A stretch of 64,000 bases of DNA from contig NC_053191.1 in the NCBI RefSeq assembly GCF_905163445.1, forward strand, positions 16,244,001 through 16,308,000, written 5' to 3'. Below the pieces are notes generated by a model. The model searched no databases. It had not been told where the DNA came from and saw only the letters and a program-made list of their open reading frames with translations. The DNA is from Pararge aegeria. Lineage: Eukaryota > Arthropoda > Insecta > Lepidoptera > Nymphalidae. Of this stretch, positions 11,985 through 23,900 are shown piece by piece (position 1 is the stretch's first letter; every line of letters begins with the position of its first letter). A program made the translations under genes and the position numbers.

Positions 11985-12165
11985 TTTGTCTTATGGGAGG
12001 CTCGGTCCCTCGCTAGTGTCAACCCTACCGGCAAAGACGTGTCAAGCAATTTAGCATACGTACCCCACAGAAACCAATTACGCGTATGGATTTAATATAA
12101 CTGCCAGACCCGCTATCATCTTGAACTGCATCATGACTTACCACCAGATAAAATCGCAGTTTTTT
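11985..12165 (+). mobile_element. SINE-B, 5' truncated
   Basis: Body motifs TTATGGGAGGCTCGG and CGTATGGATTTAATATAACT match SINE-B. The tRNA-like head is absent. Confidence 0.7.
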
Positions 12166-12174
12166 AAGCAATTA

Positions 12175-12350
12175 AAATACCACTTGCTTCAACGGTGAAG
12201 TAAAACATAGTGAGGAAACCTGCATGTCTTGGCGTCCACCAATACGCACTGGGCCAGCGTGGTGGACTACGGCCTTAACCCCTCTTATTGTGGGAGGAGA
12301 TCCGTGCCCTGTAGTGGGCCGGTAGTGGGTTGATATGATGATGATAATGA
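12175..12350 (+). mobile_element. SINE-C fragment
   Basis: Contains GCTTCAACGGTGAAG and GGTGGACTACGGCC, ending GGGTTGATATGATGATG. An internal part near the usual ACTCTCAGG block is deleted. Confidence 0.7.
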
Positions 12351-12551
12351 AGCTTGCAGCGTAGGTCTAACTTGTGGTGGAAATAGAGTTAAGATTCAGC
12401 ATAGTAACCTTCCGCAATAATTTCATAACTTATACCATACCGAGTGACCCATATCAAGCGAGTTTTGTCACCGCTACAAATATGTTTAAAGTTAAACCTG
12501 CTTACGTGTCATCAAATGTAATTTCCTAACTGGAAATTCGAATTAACATAA

Positions 12552-12652
12552 TATCTATGTCCGGTTAAAGTCAAACACACACACATCCACAACAAAAGTG
12601 GTATCTATGTCGGGTTAAAGTCAAACACACACACACCCACAACAAAAGTGGT
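12552..12652. repeat. Tandem duplication of a 50-bp unit
   Basis: Two nearly identical units starting TATCTATGT at 12,552 and 12,602, each with GGTTAAAGTCAAACACACAC and ending CAACAAAAGTGG. Confidence 0.85.
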
Positions 12653-12734
12653 CTGTTGCCGGTGAATTCTTCATTTGTACAATTTCCAGTAGATACGTAA
12701 ATTGTAAGTATGTAAAATGTAAATTGTTGATATA

Positions 12735-12893
12735 GGAAAAGAGCAACTGCTGAGTTTCTTGCCGGATTCTACTCGGTAGAATCTGCCTTCCGAACCGGTG
12801 GTAGAGTCACTACACACAGACAGACTTGACGTTTCAAAAGTGCTTATATTAGGTCTACTTGAAATAAATGAATTTTGGAATTTGAATTTGATA
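12735..12893 (+). mobile_element. LINE 3' UTR end (CR1/Zenon-like)
   Basis: Includes GAGTTTCTTGCCGGATTCTA and CCGAACCGGTGGTAGAGTCA and ends AATAAATGAATTTTGGAATT. The same sequence is downstream of the RT C-terminus at 43,935-44,515 in reverse. Confidence 0.65.
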
Positions 12894-12894
12894 T

Positions 12895-13090
12895 AATGTG
12901 GCCTTAGTACGCTGCCCAGCCGATTTTATGTCAGGAAACTGGGTAACTAGCCACCGCCAAAGCCGTCCCACCAGACCAAACAAGAGAAAATTCAGAAATT
13001 ATAAATTCCCAAATTGCCCCTGCCGGAAATCGAACCCAAGGCCTCCTACTTAAATTCACAGCGTTGCGCCAGTGAGGTCGTCAAGAGCTC
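12895..13090 (-). mobile_element. SINE-B head half, reverse
   Basis: Reverse SINE-B with CTGCCGGAAATCGAACCCAA (B box) and GCGTTGCGCCAGTGAGG (A box) at the right end. Confidence 0.7.
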
Positions 13091-13477
13091 TGACACAAAC
13101 AGCCGTACTACCTGAAACTGCCAGGTTAAGTTCATCAGAGTTAAAGCATCGTTCACATGTACTTACTCCTAATCACTCCGCCGCAGCATTACGCAAAACT
13201 AAACCATATAATGGCCACTGAGATTACTTTCCTCTCAATTTGCGCAATCCGCAACCCAAGTTTCGCGCGTCTGCCGCCCAATTTAACCGCTAACCGGCGG
13301 TTAGGGTTGCAGTTAAACGCAGATAATGGGTAGATTGTACCGAGCCGCTGCAATTATGTTCTCGGCCGTACGCGGGTTAGCTGATGCCTGAAATGGCTTT
13401 ACCTACGAGAGGTCTCCTTTTAATATCTCGCAATTTGTAAACAAAACGTGGCCTCCGGTTCCGGGATCAATTTTTTT

Positions 13478-13625
13478 TTTGATTCCACTACAAGTTAGCC
13501 CTTGACTGCAATCTTACCTGCTAGTAAGTGATAATGCAGTCTAAGATGGTAGCGGGCTAACCCGTTAGGGAGTATGGTAGTCATACCCCTGATAGGTTTC
13601 TACGCGACATCGCACCGGATTACTA
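13478..13625 (-). mobile_element. SINE-B 3' half, reverse
   Basis: CCACTACAAGTTAGCCCTTG and AGATGGTAGCGGGCTAACCC are the reverse of the SINE-B tail. It breaks off at CATCGCACCGG. Confidence 0.7.
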
Positions 13626-13639
13626 AAAGTATTAATAAA

Positions 13640-13830
13640 ATAATACTATCAAAATTATGCTTCATTGGAAAGTAGGAGAATCTGTACGTTGTAATTTATG
13701 ATATCTTAAATTTTCATACCCAACACAAAACATATCTTCGGCACTCTGTACGCGTTAAGAAATTATTCTAATTTTCATAGTAGGCATATCGTGGAATTCC
13801 GCAAAGCAACGCCTGCTTCGAACAAATGCA
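13640..13830. repeat. MITE-like repeat E, degenerate
   Basis: Shares AAGTAGGAGAATCTGTACG and AACACAAAACATATCTTCGG with repeat E at 15,045-15,260. The terminal motif GGAATTCCGCAAAGCAACGC appears inverted at its right side. Confidence 0.4.
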
Positions 13831-15044
13831 TTAATAATGATAAAATCGACCATAAATATACATTTTTTAATTACCTGCATAACACACGGACTTTTTTTAT
13901 CCTACATAAATTTAATATTACCCCTAACTCTTTATTCTGCGCCCTAGTCGGCGACTCTGAGTAGAAACTTCACACAACCAACGTCAAACCACATTCAGCT
14001 TAATAAATAAAACCTAGCTTTGAACCGCGGCACGCCACTAACCCTAGGGCCTGACAAGCGTACGCAAGACAAAAGACCACCCCTAAATCATTTCAACCCC
14101 ATTTGAAAACAAATCCACCTCATATACTTTAAACTTGCAAGCGTGCTTTAACTTGTACAATACAGAATAATTATTTAATGATTTATTTCTTGGGTACTCA
14201 AAATCTGGGGCTACCGTAGTGCCCCGGTAAAGACGAGCTTAATGCGCAAGGGCCACCGAACCGCTTCGTCGTTATTTTGATCTTGGGTTTGGTTTATCAT
14301 CATCACCCATTACTGGCCCACTACAGGATACGGGTCTCCTCTGAGAATGAGAACAGTGGCGGTACTATCATAGAAGCCCAAAAGCCGGGCTAGCGTCACA
14401 TGTGTTCAAATATTAATTGGTGAATAAAAGGTAAACTATTTAAAAATTTTGAAAAAAATAACAGATCTTTCGTTTGTTGATTTTTTTTTTTAATTTTGGC
14501 AAACAGCACATAGCAACTTCTTAATCCAACCAATTATAAATCGAAATTTCAAATCATAATTCGCGTGTTGACCGTTATCGTAGTGTTTTTGAAAGATTAG
14601 TTGATATTGTTTGTCATTTAGCACAGAAAGGAAGGTAACTTTTAAAGGTCATGACGAGTCAAATTAGTCCTTTAGGTAATTGGTCTTGCTCAAATTCAAG
14701 ACCTAGGAATGAGAAGTGGTTGAACCGGTTTGCAGGACTTGCGGATTTGTGGACTGTATGTAATGTAGCGACGCATATTAGACACGCAAAGATGTATTTG
14801 TTATAATTTTTTGTTAGATATTATTAAATTCATGAGGAACTAGTATCATAAAGGATTGTGACTTGATTGTCAGCGCTAGTTAATCGGGAACAATTAAGCC
14901 ACTCAACTAAAGAGATGTGTACCGGTTATAAGGACGAGTCTGTGGTGTAGTTAATTGACCCTCCGTCGGCATTATTTTAGGGGTCACTATCAAATTGGCC
15001 AGTTTCTTTCGTCTGTCGCACAATAATAATTATAACATACAATA
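13831..15044. other. No gene seen
   Basis: Mixed low-copy sequence with a SINE-C remnant (CCCATTACTGGCCCACTACA at about 14,307). No coding exon recognised. Confidence 0.35.
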
Positions 15045-15260
15045 TATTTGATAGAAGCAGGCGTTACTTTGCGGAATTCCACGATATATCATGGAAATTA
15101 AGCTTAATTTGCTATACTCCGCGAAAAGCAGGAGAATCGGTATGGTGTAATTTATAATTTCTTAAATCCTTATTTATACTCCACACCAAACAGACCTTCG
15201 GCAATGTACCCTCTACGCACGTTTCGCTCCGAAACCGGAGCATCCTCAAGAGATGTTCAC
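15045..15260 (+). repeat. MITE-like repeat E, good copy
   Basis: Contains GCAGGCGTTACTTTGCGGAA, AAGCTTAATTTGCTATACTC, CACCAAACAGACCTTCGGCA and the hairpin GCTCCGAAACCGGAGC. Other copies are at 53,855-54,065, 58,618-58,745 and, reversed, 59,775-59,890. No coding capacity. The class is not settled. Confidence 0.6.
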
Positions 15261-15277
15261 TTAACAAATTCAAATTC

Positions 15278-15330
15278 AAATTGTTTTTTTCAAATTCAAA
15301 TTCAAATTCATATCTTTATTTACAATGAAC
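15278..15330 (-). repeat. CAAATT-type LINE tail repeat
   Basis: Runs of (AAATTC)n around a poly-T stretch. This is the reverse complement of the TTTGAATTTGAATTT tails of LINE 3' ends elsewhere in the window. Confidence 0.5.
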
Positions 15331-15413
15331 AATTGTTTGGAAAATTATTCATTGTTAAATCATAATCTCCCTCCCTTTAATTTTCATAATATAACATACA
15401 ATATATATATTAA

Positions 15414-15719
15414 CTAGCTGTTGCCCGCGACTTCGTCTGCGTTAGATTTTGTTTTTAAAGTATTCAGTATCGCTAAGCCTTAAATGAGTATAGTAGTAGT
15501 ATATATATATATATATATATAACATGTGACTGTCAAGTAATTATAGACAAATAATTTGCAATAAAATAAAATTGCGACTATAATTAAAGATCTAAGCTAT
15601 CCTATCTCTTAAGTTGGACCAGACTGCTCACGGTATGCCAATTTAATTTAAAATCGGTTAAGTAGTTCAGGAGTCCATCGCGGACAAACATCGTGACAGG
15701 AGATTTATATATATTAAGA
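15414..15719 (-). mobile_element. Non-autonomous Helitron, complete, reverse
   Basis: Exact ends: CTAG at 15,414-15,417 preceded by A, and TC (minus) at 15,718-15,719 next to T. It differs from 1,044-1,332 mainly by a longer (TA)n run at about 15,499-15,520. Confidence 0.75.
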
Positions 15720-15756
15720 TTAAATAGCTAACTATATTATTTGAAATAAAACTGTG

Positions 15757-15823
15757 ATAGCCTAGTGGTTAGGGCTTCGGCCTCCGTTTCGGGGTCACCG
15801 AGTTCCCCCAGTTGCACCTTAAT
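15757..15823 (+). mobile_element. SINE-C head fragment
   Basis: tRNA-like head only: GTGATAGCCTAGTGGTTAGG (A box) and GGTCACCGAGTTC (B box start). It is cut off where SINE-A begins. Confidence 0.6.
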
Positions 15824-15825
15824 TA

Positions 15826-16085
15826 TAAAATAAATAAATATAGTACGACAATACACACATCGCCATCTGGCCCCAAAGTAAGCGTAGCTTGTGTTATGGG
15901 TACTAAGATGCCTGATGAATATTTTTATGAATTGTATACATAAATACTTAGAAAATACATATAAACACCCAGACACGAAACATTCATGCTCATCACACAA
16001 AATTTTCCAGTAGTGGGAATCGAACCAGCCGTGTGTTGGGCTCAGAAAGCAGGGTCACTGCAAACTGCGCCAATCGACCGTCCAA
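15826..16085 (-). mobile_element. SINE-A copy, reverse
   Basis: Nearly complete reverse SINE-A, from (TTTA)n tail at the left to the head CTGCGCCAATCGACCGTC at the right. B box GTGGGAATCGAACCA. Confidence 0.8.
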
Positions 16086-16636
16086 AAAGGAGTTTGCATT
16101 TGTTCCAATGTACGATCACTTAATCTCGGTGTACCTGGAGACCGCCGCAGGTTACATTTTATTTCGGGAACACAAAGGGTTCCTGCGATTTTAAAAACCC
16201 AATATAATCTCGGACAAAGTCGCGGGCAACAGCTGTAACCATATAAGCTTAAAGAGGCAGCTATTTTTATGTCACAGATAGGCACTTGAATTTGATGTAG
16301 TTGTAAAGATATTGATCAGATACAATGAAAAGGCAGTTGAAAGAATAATACCTTACAGCTTTTAACAAAATATTGGGTACTATGTACTAATACCTATTAT
16401 AAGTGAACTTAGGAAGGGAGGGAAATATTTTTTTGTAATTCTGAGCATTTATTTTTGTTGGTAGGTACATAATGTTTTGTTTCTGAATGACCTTAAATAA
16501 TAAAGAAATGATCTTGACCGTAAGGATAGGAAGATCTTCCTCCGAGCGGTTGATCGTGCTAGGGGACCGTGGATGTTTGGAAGTTGTATATATGGTCATT
16601 ATTGTGAACACGTGAAGGATCTTTGTTGCGCCAAGT
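16086..16636. other. No confident gene
   Basis: A decayed Helitron-like motif (AGTCGCGGGCAACAGCTG) is at 16,215-16,235. ORFs of 76 and 74 codons on the minus strand have no recognisable features. Confidence 0.35.
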
Positions 16637-17556
16637 TGGATAATGTGGACACCGCCACATTGACGGATGACAAAATTATATTGTTTTCACTTCTCATGCT
16701 CTTAAAGTCGTACTTCAGGCTATGTATAATATAAAAGTTTTAATTGACTTTTTCGCTCTGGTTTCAAGTATTGTTGATCTATTTAAGGCAGATCTAGCCT
16801 AGGTGAGGATATTTTTTTTTATACAAAGAGTATGTAAACACTACGTTGTTTGTTTGTTTAAAACTTTTTCACCCATTTCTCGTTAATTTTCATGTGTTCC
16901 TTGTCCTTCCTTTATTTCAAAAACCTACATTCATGAATGTCGGATAATGTGGACACCGCCACATTGACGGATGACAAAATAATATTGTTTCACTTCTCAT
17001 GCTCTTAAAGTCTTACTTCAGGCTATGAATGATATAAAAGTGCATAGTTTTGATTGACTTTTTGGCTCTGGTTTCTAGTATCGTTGATCTATTTAAGGCA
17101 GATCTAGCCTAGGTGAGGATATTTTTTTTCATACAAAGAGTATGCAAACGCTACGTTGTTTGTTTGTTTAAAACTTTTTCACCCATTTCTCGTTAATTTT
17201 CATGTGTTCCTTGTCCTTCCTTTATTTCAAAAACCTACATTCATGAATGTTGGATAATGTGGACACCGCCACATTGACGGATGACAAAATAATATTGTTT
17301 TCACTTCTCATGCTCTTAAAGTCGTACTTCAGGCTATGTATAATATAGTGCATAGTTTTAATTGACTTTTTCGCTCTGGTTTCTAGTATTGTTGATCTAT
17401 TTAAGGCAGATCTAGCCTAGGTGAGGATATTTTTTTTCATACAAAGAGTATTTAAACACTACGTTGTTTGTTTGTTTAAAACATTTTCACCCATTTCTCG
17501 TTAATTTTCATGTGTTCCTCGTACTTCCTTTATTTCAAATACCTACATTCATGAAT
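16637..17556. repeat. Three-copy tandem repeat, ~305-bp unit
   Basis: Units start at GGATAATGTGGACACCGCCA at 16,638, 16,942 and 17,252 (periods 304 and 310). They are very similar, differing by scattered substitutions and a few small indels such as a CATAGTTT variant. Each begins with a hairpin, AATGTGG/CCACATT around a 6-nt loop, and ends at TACATTCATGAATG. No ORF spans a unit. It is either a short satellite array or an internal tandem block of a transposon. Confidence 0.9.
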
Positions 17557-17703
17557 AATTGACAGCGACCACAAGAAAATTATAACGTAGGAATAGTCCG
17601 GTCATTATCCTCACTAGAGGCGTGGTCTATTTGTGCTGTGTCTGCTTATGTAGGTTTTTTAAACCTAAAATATCTTCAGTTATGGGTTTTGTATCTGAGA
17701 TCA

Positions 17704-18165
17704 CAAAGTCAAAGTCAAAAATATCTTTATTCAAGTAGGTGATAGGTGGCACTTTTGATGCGTACATAAGAATTACACGGTAGTGAGATGATGGCGATAA
17801 CCACATTCGTAAACTTAAAACTAAAGCTACGAGGGTTCCAAACGCGTCCTGGTCTACGAAGAAGCCCACAACAAACTTAGCCGGGTGTTTTTTTTTTTTT
17901 GTTATCACCATCTCACAATGTCATTTCAAATTATTAGAAGAGCAACCTGGTTAGAACAATAATTGACACCCAAGCTTTTTTATCGATTACGTAGTCCTTT
18001 ATACTATAATAGGACTTTTCTATAAGCTTACGTTTAATACAAACTTTGAACTTTTTAAGAGACATCTCCAAGATGTCAATTGGTAGTTTATTGTAGAATT
18101 GTACGCAATTTCCTTTAAACGAATTATGAATATTATGTAACCAAGTATATTGCACTGTAAGATTA
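17704..18165 (-). mobile_element. LINE 3' end (CR1/Zenon-like), reverse
   Basis: Minus-strand RT C-terminus (MSLKKFKVCIKRKLIEKSYY), then a 3' UTR ending in the AAAGATATTTTTGACTTTG tail. Same family as the fragment at 2,760-3,320 and as the plus-strand piece at 18,925-19,098. Confidence 0.7.
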
Positions 18166-18181
18166 TTCTTACTTCTAATGT

Positions 18182-18924
18182 TTAAATTATTGCAGTCACA
18201 TTTTTTCTTAAATTTAGAAATGTAAAAAAATACGATAGCGAAACAGCTATCTGTTGTTTAAAATAGTGTGATAGGTAATATCTATCTCGGTACAAATTAT
18301 AAGTAGGATTAGCACATTTGCTAAAGTCTATAACATGAAATTTCTTATTATATGTACATAAATTGTACAAAGTCATATTTAAATTATACCTAATAGTATT
18401 TTCTTGGTGTGGCAAGTTATGAAAATAAGGAAATGTGTATAATACAATACTATTTACATTTAATGTATTTAAAGAATCAATAAGTTTAATCAGCTCAGGT
18501 TTGTTAACATTCCCTCTATTTCCCATTATGATAATTAAATTAGTTTTACAGTCAAACATATTCCTATTTCTACAAATTGCAGCTACAATAGCTTTTAAAT
18601 TTGAGTTGGGTAAACAGTAGTTAAAAACTGTGTGTCCATTCAACTGAGAGTTAAGATATAAGCCCATGTTACATCCAATTTCATCGCTGTACATAATTGT
18701 TTTTATTGAACTGCTACTATGAGCATTTGCTTCAATAAAGGAATTATTATTAATATTTATGTTTTGTGATTTTGAGTTACTTAACCTGACACACACCTTT
18801 CTCACATTAGAGGGTGATGACACTGATGACACAAACTGGGGATGACTGCCTATACTATCAAAACTATGGGTAGATAGTGAAGTTAATTTACCACTGGGTT
18901 GTTCTGTCTTATGCCATTCATCTG
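18182..18924 (-). pseudogene. Retrotransposon-type ORF, possible ORF1 esterase-like domain
   Basis: A continuous minus-strand frame of 274 codons runs from 19,006 to 18,182. Its first ~27 codons are antisense read-through of the neighbouring LINE 3' UTR, so the meaningful part starts near SDEWHKTEQPSG. It has a Ser/Asn-rich N-terminal part, then NLIIIMGNRGNVNKPELIKL, reminiscent of a strand-turn-glycine block in SGNH-type esterase domains of CR1-like ORF1 proteins. It is followed directly by the C-terminus of an RT ORF2, which suggests an element that lost most of ORF2. It could instead be an unrelated host-derived ORF. Function is not established. Confidence 0.45.
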
Positions 18925-19098
18925 AAGGGCTTCTTCTTAGACCGGGACGCGTTTGGAACCCTCGTAGCTTTAGTTTTAAGTTTACGAATGTGGTTATCGC
19001 CATCATCTCACTACCGTGTAATTCTTATGTACGCATCAAAAGTGCCACCTGTGGGCCTACTTGAATAAAGATATTTTTGACTTTGACTTTGACTTTGA
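18925..19098 (+). mobile_element. LINE 3' UTR end, plus strand
   Basis: Starts CTTCTTCTTAGACCGGGACG and ends AATAAAGATATTTTTGACTT followed by (TGACTT)n. It is an inverted partner of 17,704-17,930. Confidence 0.7.
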
Positions 19099-19289
19099 AA
19101 ATACTATATGGTAAAATAACTAATATTAAAACTATATATAATAATGTTATCGGGACAGAAAGTAAATGTGGAATATAATAATCAAACTTACAGTATTAAA
19201 TAATAATTCTTTAGACGAGTCTTAAAAATACTGTGAAATAAATTATCATCATAGCACACATTTGATAAATATTAAAATTTTCTTGCTGT

Positions 19290-19535
19290 TTCTTATAGTC
19301 TATAGCATCCGGACGGAGACTCCGGCCGTGGCTAGTTACCACCCTACAGAAAAAGACGGGCCACCAAGCAATTTAGCATTCCGGTACGATGCAGCATATA
19401 TGCAACTGATTAGCTGTATGGGTTTTATGTATAACTGCTACGCCCTAACGAATGCCTGTAGATGGTAATCTAAGACTGCAACATCACTTACTCCTATGTG
19501 AGATTCCAGTCAAGGGCTAACTTGTTTTAATATAA
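19290..19535 (+). mobile_element. SINE-B, 5' truncated
   Basis: GGAGACTCCGGCCGTGGCTA through AGTCAAGGGCTAACTTGTTT. Body complete, head missing. Confidence 0.7.
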
Positions 19536-19844
19536 TAATAGTATTTTTATCGATCTTGGCAGCGGTATTAATAAACGTGAGTCGTGTCGCCATCATTACG
19601 GTATCGTGTTGAAGACTATAAAGTACTGTTTGAAACGCAGCATGCTTCTAATGGAACAGGTGAGAGTGGAATCGTTATTTTTTTTTTCTCCAACTTTCAA
19701 AACGGTGTACGTGTTTTTCGAAGGCATATTTCCGTATTACCATTTGTACTCTGTGTCAGCATATTGCATACATTTTTAACAGACTTAAAAAAAAAAGTCA
19801 GAGGGTATAATTTCGGTTGTATTTTATTTTTGGGTTAAAATGTA

Positions 19845-20445
19845 ACGGAGTATGGCAGTTATATTATATACATACCCCTAATCGGTTTATACGCGGCATC
19901 GTACCGGAACGCTTTATCACTTGGCTGTACGTCTTTGCCGGCAGGGTGGTAATGAGGCACAGCCGAAGACAGCTAGTTAGCTTAAGTTGTTAGTTAGCGA
20001 TTGCAGTTATCGCAGTCACCTCACAATCGTATTATTATAAACTTTTTTATAGTAATGATTCACAGGGCATTCAAGGAGCGCGTCCCGCGCGTCCCGTAGG
20101 TGTTAAGCCTCATGTGTCTGTAATGAACCCGGCAACATCGCCCTTTAGACTGGAACACAGCATTGCAACAAGGCTGCTTAGGGGCAGAAATAAGCATGGC
20201 GAAGGCTTATTACTGCTACAAAAAGTTCAACTACTGTTAAACGTATGAACGTTTCGTAAATGCCTGTGATAGGCCTACATGGATAAAGAAGTTCTGAATT
20301 TGAATTTGAAGCCTCCCAACAGACTTGACACAATTTAGAAATAAAAAATTTCCAAAATGTCCCCGCCGGGAATCGAAATCGGGACCTCTCACTTATATGA
20401 CCACAGCGCCCACTACTGCGCCATGGAGATCGTCAACAGTAGCGT
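19845..20445 (-). mobile_element. SINE-B reverse copy interrupted by other repeats
   Basis: The distal body is at 19,845-19,975 (CCCTAATCGGTTTATACGCG) and the head at 20,310-20,445 (B box CCGGGAATCGAAATCGGGAC, A box TACTGCGCCATGG). Between them lie repeat D (reverse, 20,090-20,235) and a LINE tail ending CTGAATTTGAATTTGA at about 20,310. The LINE end therefore landed in an existing SINE. Confidence 0.6.
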
Positions 20446-20624
20446 GGAATTTATTTTCCCACCAACATTGTGTAGGTACTTCATAAAAGTGTCAAGCTGT
20501 ATCCCATATCACTCCGTATGTGTCACGTGACGAGTAAATAGTTACACTGAATAGATGTCACTGTGAATTTGAGACGTAGGCGTTGTGGTTTTTTACTCGT
20601 TTCTTTACACCAAAGAGGTTTAAC

Positions 20625-20905
20625 ATTATCAATTCATTACCGGCCCACTAGAGAGCACAGATCTTATGTTCGAGCAAGGTTTTAAGATGTAGTCCACCGC
20701 GCTGTACAAGGGCCGATTGGAAGACTTCACACTCCTTTGAGATCTCTCAGGTATGCAGGTCAGGATTTGATGAACTCTCAGGTATGCAGGTCTCCTCACG
20801 ATGTTTTCCTTGTTTAAACGCACACAACTTAAAAGAGCTACGTGCTAGGATTTGAACTCGGCACCCTGAAAGTGAAGTCGATGTAACAGGCCTGCGCTAC
20901 TACGC
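20625..20905 (-). mobile_element. SINE-C reverse copy with internal duplication
   Basis: The block CTCTCAGGTATGCAGGTC appears twice (about 20,734 and 20,773), so the copy carries a local ~40-bp duplication. Its tRNA-like head is at the right end. Confidence 0.65.
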
Positions 20906-20949
20906 TAAGCTTCCATGCATTGTTTACATAATATTATTAACACTTAAAA

Positions 20950-23900
20950 TATATATAACGGATGTTTACACTATGGTGTAGGTTATAATTCATGGGCGTA
21001 CCTACCTTCGTAACTGTTTGATATTAGTTAACTGTAACATTAACTGCCTCGTTGATCGAACATGCAGAACTACGGATCAAGAAGGCATGGTTTCGATGCG
21101 CGGTTCAGATAAAAAGGAAGGCTTAGATTTCTTTGTTAAGAAATTCTATGTACCAGAACAAATTTTCTGTGTTCTCCGAAGTCATGATAGATATTTAAAG
21201 AGCCAGATTTTGACATTGGTTATTCTTATTTTTATCTCCCGAAAACAAAGGATTCCTACAGGATTAAACAGAAGCTCGTAATTTAATAATTAAAACTTTT
21301 AGTACCTAAATGTCGTAAAGTTAGGAGAAAATTTATGAGAACCTAGTGCCATTAAAATAACTTAAACATAGACAATGCACTTAATTAAATAGGTAAGTAC
21401 CTAAATACCGTTTTTAGAAAAAAGCTAGAATACTTTTGTTTGTTTATTTGTCCTTTCTTAACGCCTTAACTAAGCAAGCAATGGCTTGAATTTTGGCAAG
21501 GAGAATTTTATACATGAGAAGATGGAGTGTCATAGGCTACTTTTCATCCCAGGAAAAGAAACGGAATAAACACAGTCAATAGCTAGGTCACTTATATGGA
21601 ACAATTCATAAGTATATTTATACCTACCAGCTGACCTGGTGAACATTGTACCACCTTAAAAACAGCACATATTAAAAGTACTGTAAAGTGGCAATTTCCA
21701 TAATAATAATTGATATATTTTTTTTAATCCTAGAGTGCTTTTGAGGGAAATACAATAAATATTATTATAAAATAAAAATATATATAATATATAAGAACTT
21801 GTTTAATTGTTAATGTATAACAGAAAATTATATAAATATATAGGTATACTCATTGTATGTTCCTAAATCATAATATGTTATAGGGAGAAAGGGTTATTTG
21901 TACCAGAAATACAACAGCATTTCATCTGCCATTTGAAACTCTAGACTTTTAATGATTTTAAGGCATAAGGGGTATTTCAATCACAATGATTTGCCCTACA
22001 ATAATCTTTATGTTTCCTTTTATTAAAAGGTTTAAAGAAATTAACGTAAATAGAAGTATTAACAGTTTATGCAATACAAATGTTTAAGGTGCCTATTTTT
22101 GATGACTGCTTATCTGATAGTGGTGTGTGTTGTGACCTTATAAGTTGCCCTGTTGAAACATTAAAAAAACTAACTGGCAAAACAAACTAAAACGTGATAA
22201 CACTTTTTGCTAAGTGATGATGCAATCAAAGATGAAAGTATTATAATCTTGTAAGGGTACAGTAGTTTTGTAAATAGATGCTGGTAGCCATTCTGGTGAA
22301 TTCAAATCTAGAACAAAAGTAGTGCTGTTTTCAGACCCGCCAATTTAGTCTACTTCAGAGATTTGCGTACAACAGTATTTATAGAACTACCATACCCTTT
22401 TGTTATATACAGTCAAGTACATAAGATTTAAGAAGAATTTATGTGGAGTAGGTACTTTTTACTTTGTTGTTTAATAAAGTGAATTAAGTGGGTATGTTGA
22501 AATATTGTATGACAAAGTCAGTTGGAGTCAAGCTACCTAGCTAATACATATTGTTATTAGGAACTCTCTAGTTTTATTTAAGTTCTTAACCATATTACCT
22601 TTCAACATTATATTTCTTTCAACTTACATTGTAATGTCACTTACCAAAAGGTGTCATCAGAGCCAACACAAACAAGCAATCTCGTCAAGAAAGCAATAAG
22701 AAACTTTGTTGTTTGATTGTGTGGTTAAAAACATAAAGGTTTTTACATACAACAAATGTTTCCGACCAACCATCTTTACCGTTAGCATAAGTTATGAATG
22801 CTCCTAATTATAGTTCAGTATGAATATCAATGCTATGTAACATCAGAGCAAAATGTTGTTGTTTAAAGCAACTCTAAAATGTATAATATTAAGTCTGCTA
22901 TGCTTTGATGTGTTACAATACTTGAAAATGACTACAGGAGTGTGAGCGTGCAAATCTTATACTATGCATACTGTAAAAAATGAAACGTGATTTCATTTGG
23001 CATAAAACTTATATTATCACTAGCTGTTCCCAAAAGTTTCGCCTTAATTATGTAAACTCCCCTTTTCTTTTGTGTACTAAGTGTACTGGTCTGTTCTGTG
23101 GTATAGTACAAGTTGTTCATAGCCATAGGCCAATTTATAGTTGCAAATAAGAAATAAGATTATGTTTGCTTTCATGTTTTCCAGATAAGAAACATATTGA
23201 AAACCTGCATTAGAACATTGTTATGGGTCTAAGCTCTATATATCTCTCTCTATTGGGAAGGATCTAGTGATTAATTCAGTATGTATTAAGCCATCAGATC
23301 TACATATCCTTGGCAATGTTACATCCTATTTCAGACTGCAATAATTCTAGGGTTGGCAGACTAAAGCTCTGAAGTCAAAAAAAGTCTTTTATATACCAAA
23401 AACAGTAAATTAAATTATTACACTGACTGACTTTTACAATATGCATGAGTTTCATATAAACTACCTTACCCCTAATCAGTCTCTTTATAGCGGTTGTGTT
23501 GGTAAGGTGGTAGGTAAACCAGACACAAAGGTTGCAGGAACACAAGTTTATATAATAACTACCTAGTTAGCTAGAACTAAACTGGTTACAGTTGCCAGCC
23601 TTTAAGGGAATGTAGGTAACTCAGTCTGTCAAATAACCTGTTCTGTTATCTAGCTGTTTTTTTAACATATAGGTAAGTATTTAGTTAAAACATTATTGAA
23701 GTTTTTAGTATGACTCAACAATTTGAATAAATAAAACAGAAATAAAATTGTGTTAATTTAAAATATGTTCTTCTTTTTTTAATTATGCCTAAAAATCGAT
23801 TAAAAAGGCAGTTCTTATTTTAAATTTGTATTAGGTAGTACTTTAAGTATATAAATCTAAAATCTGGCTTATTTAAAGTTTATTTTTTATAAACTGGGCT

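Noticed and set aside
16637..17556. CRISPR-like array
   Set aside because: Eukaryotic context, unit of ~305 bp with no repeat-spacer structure.
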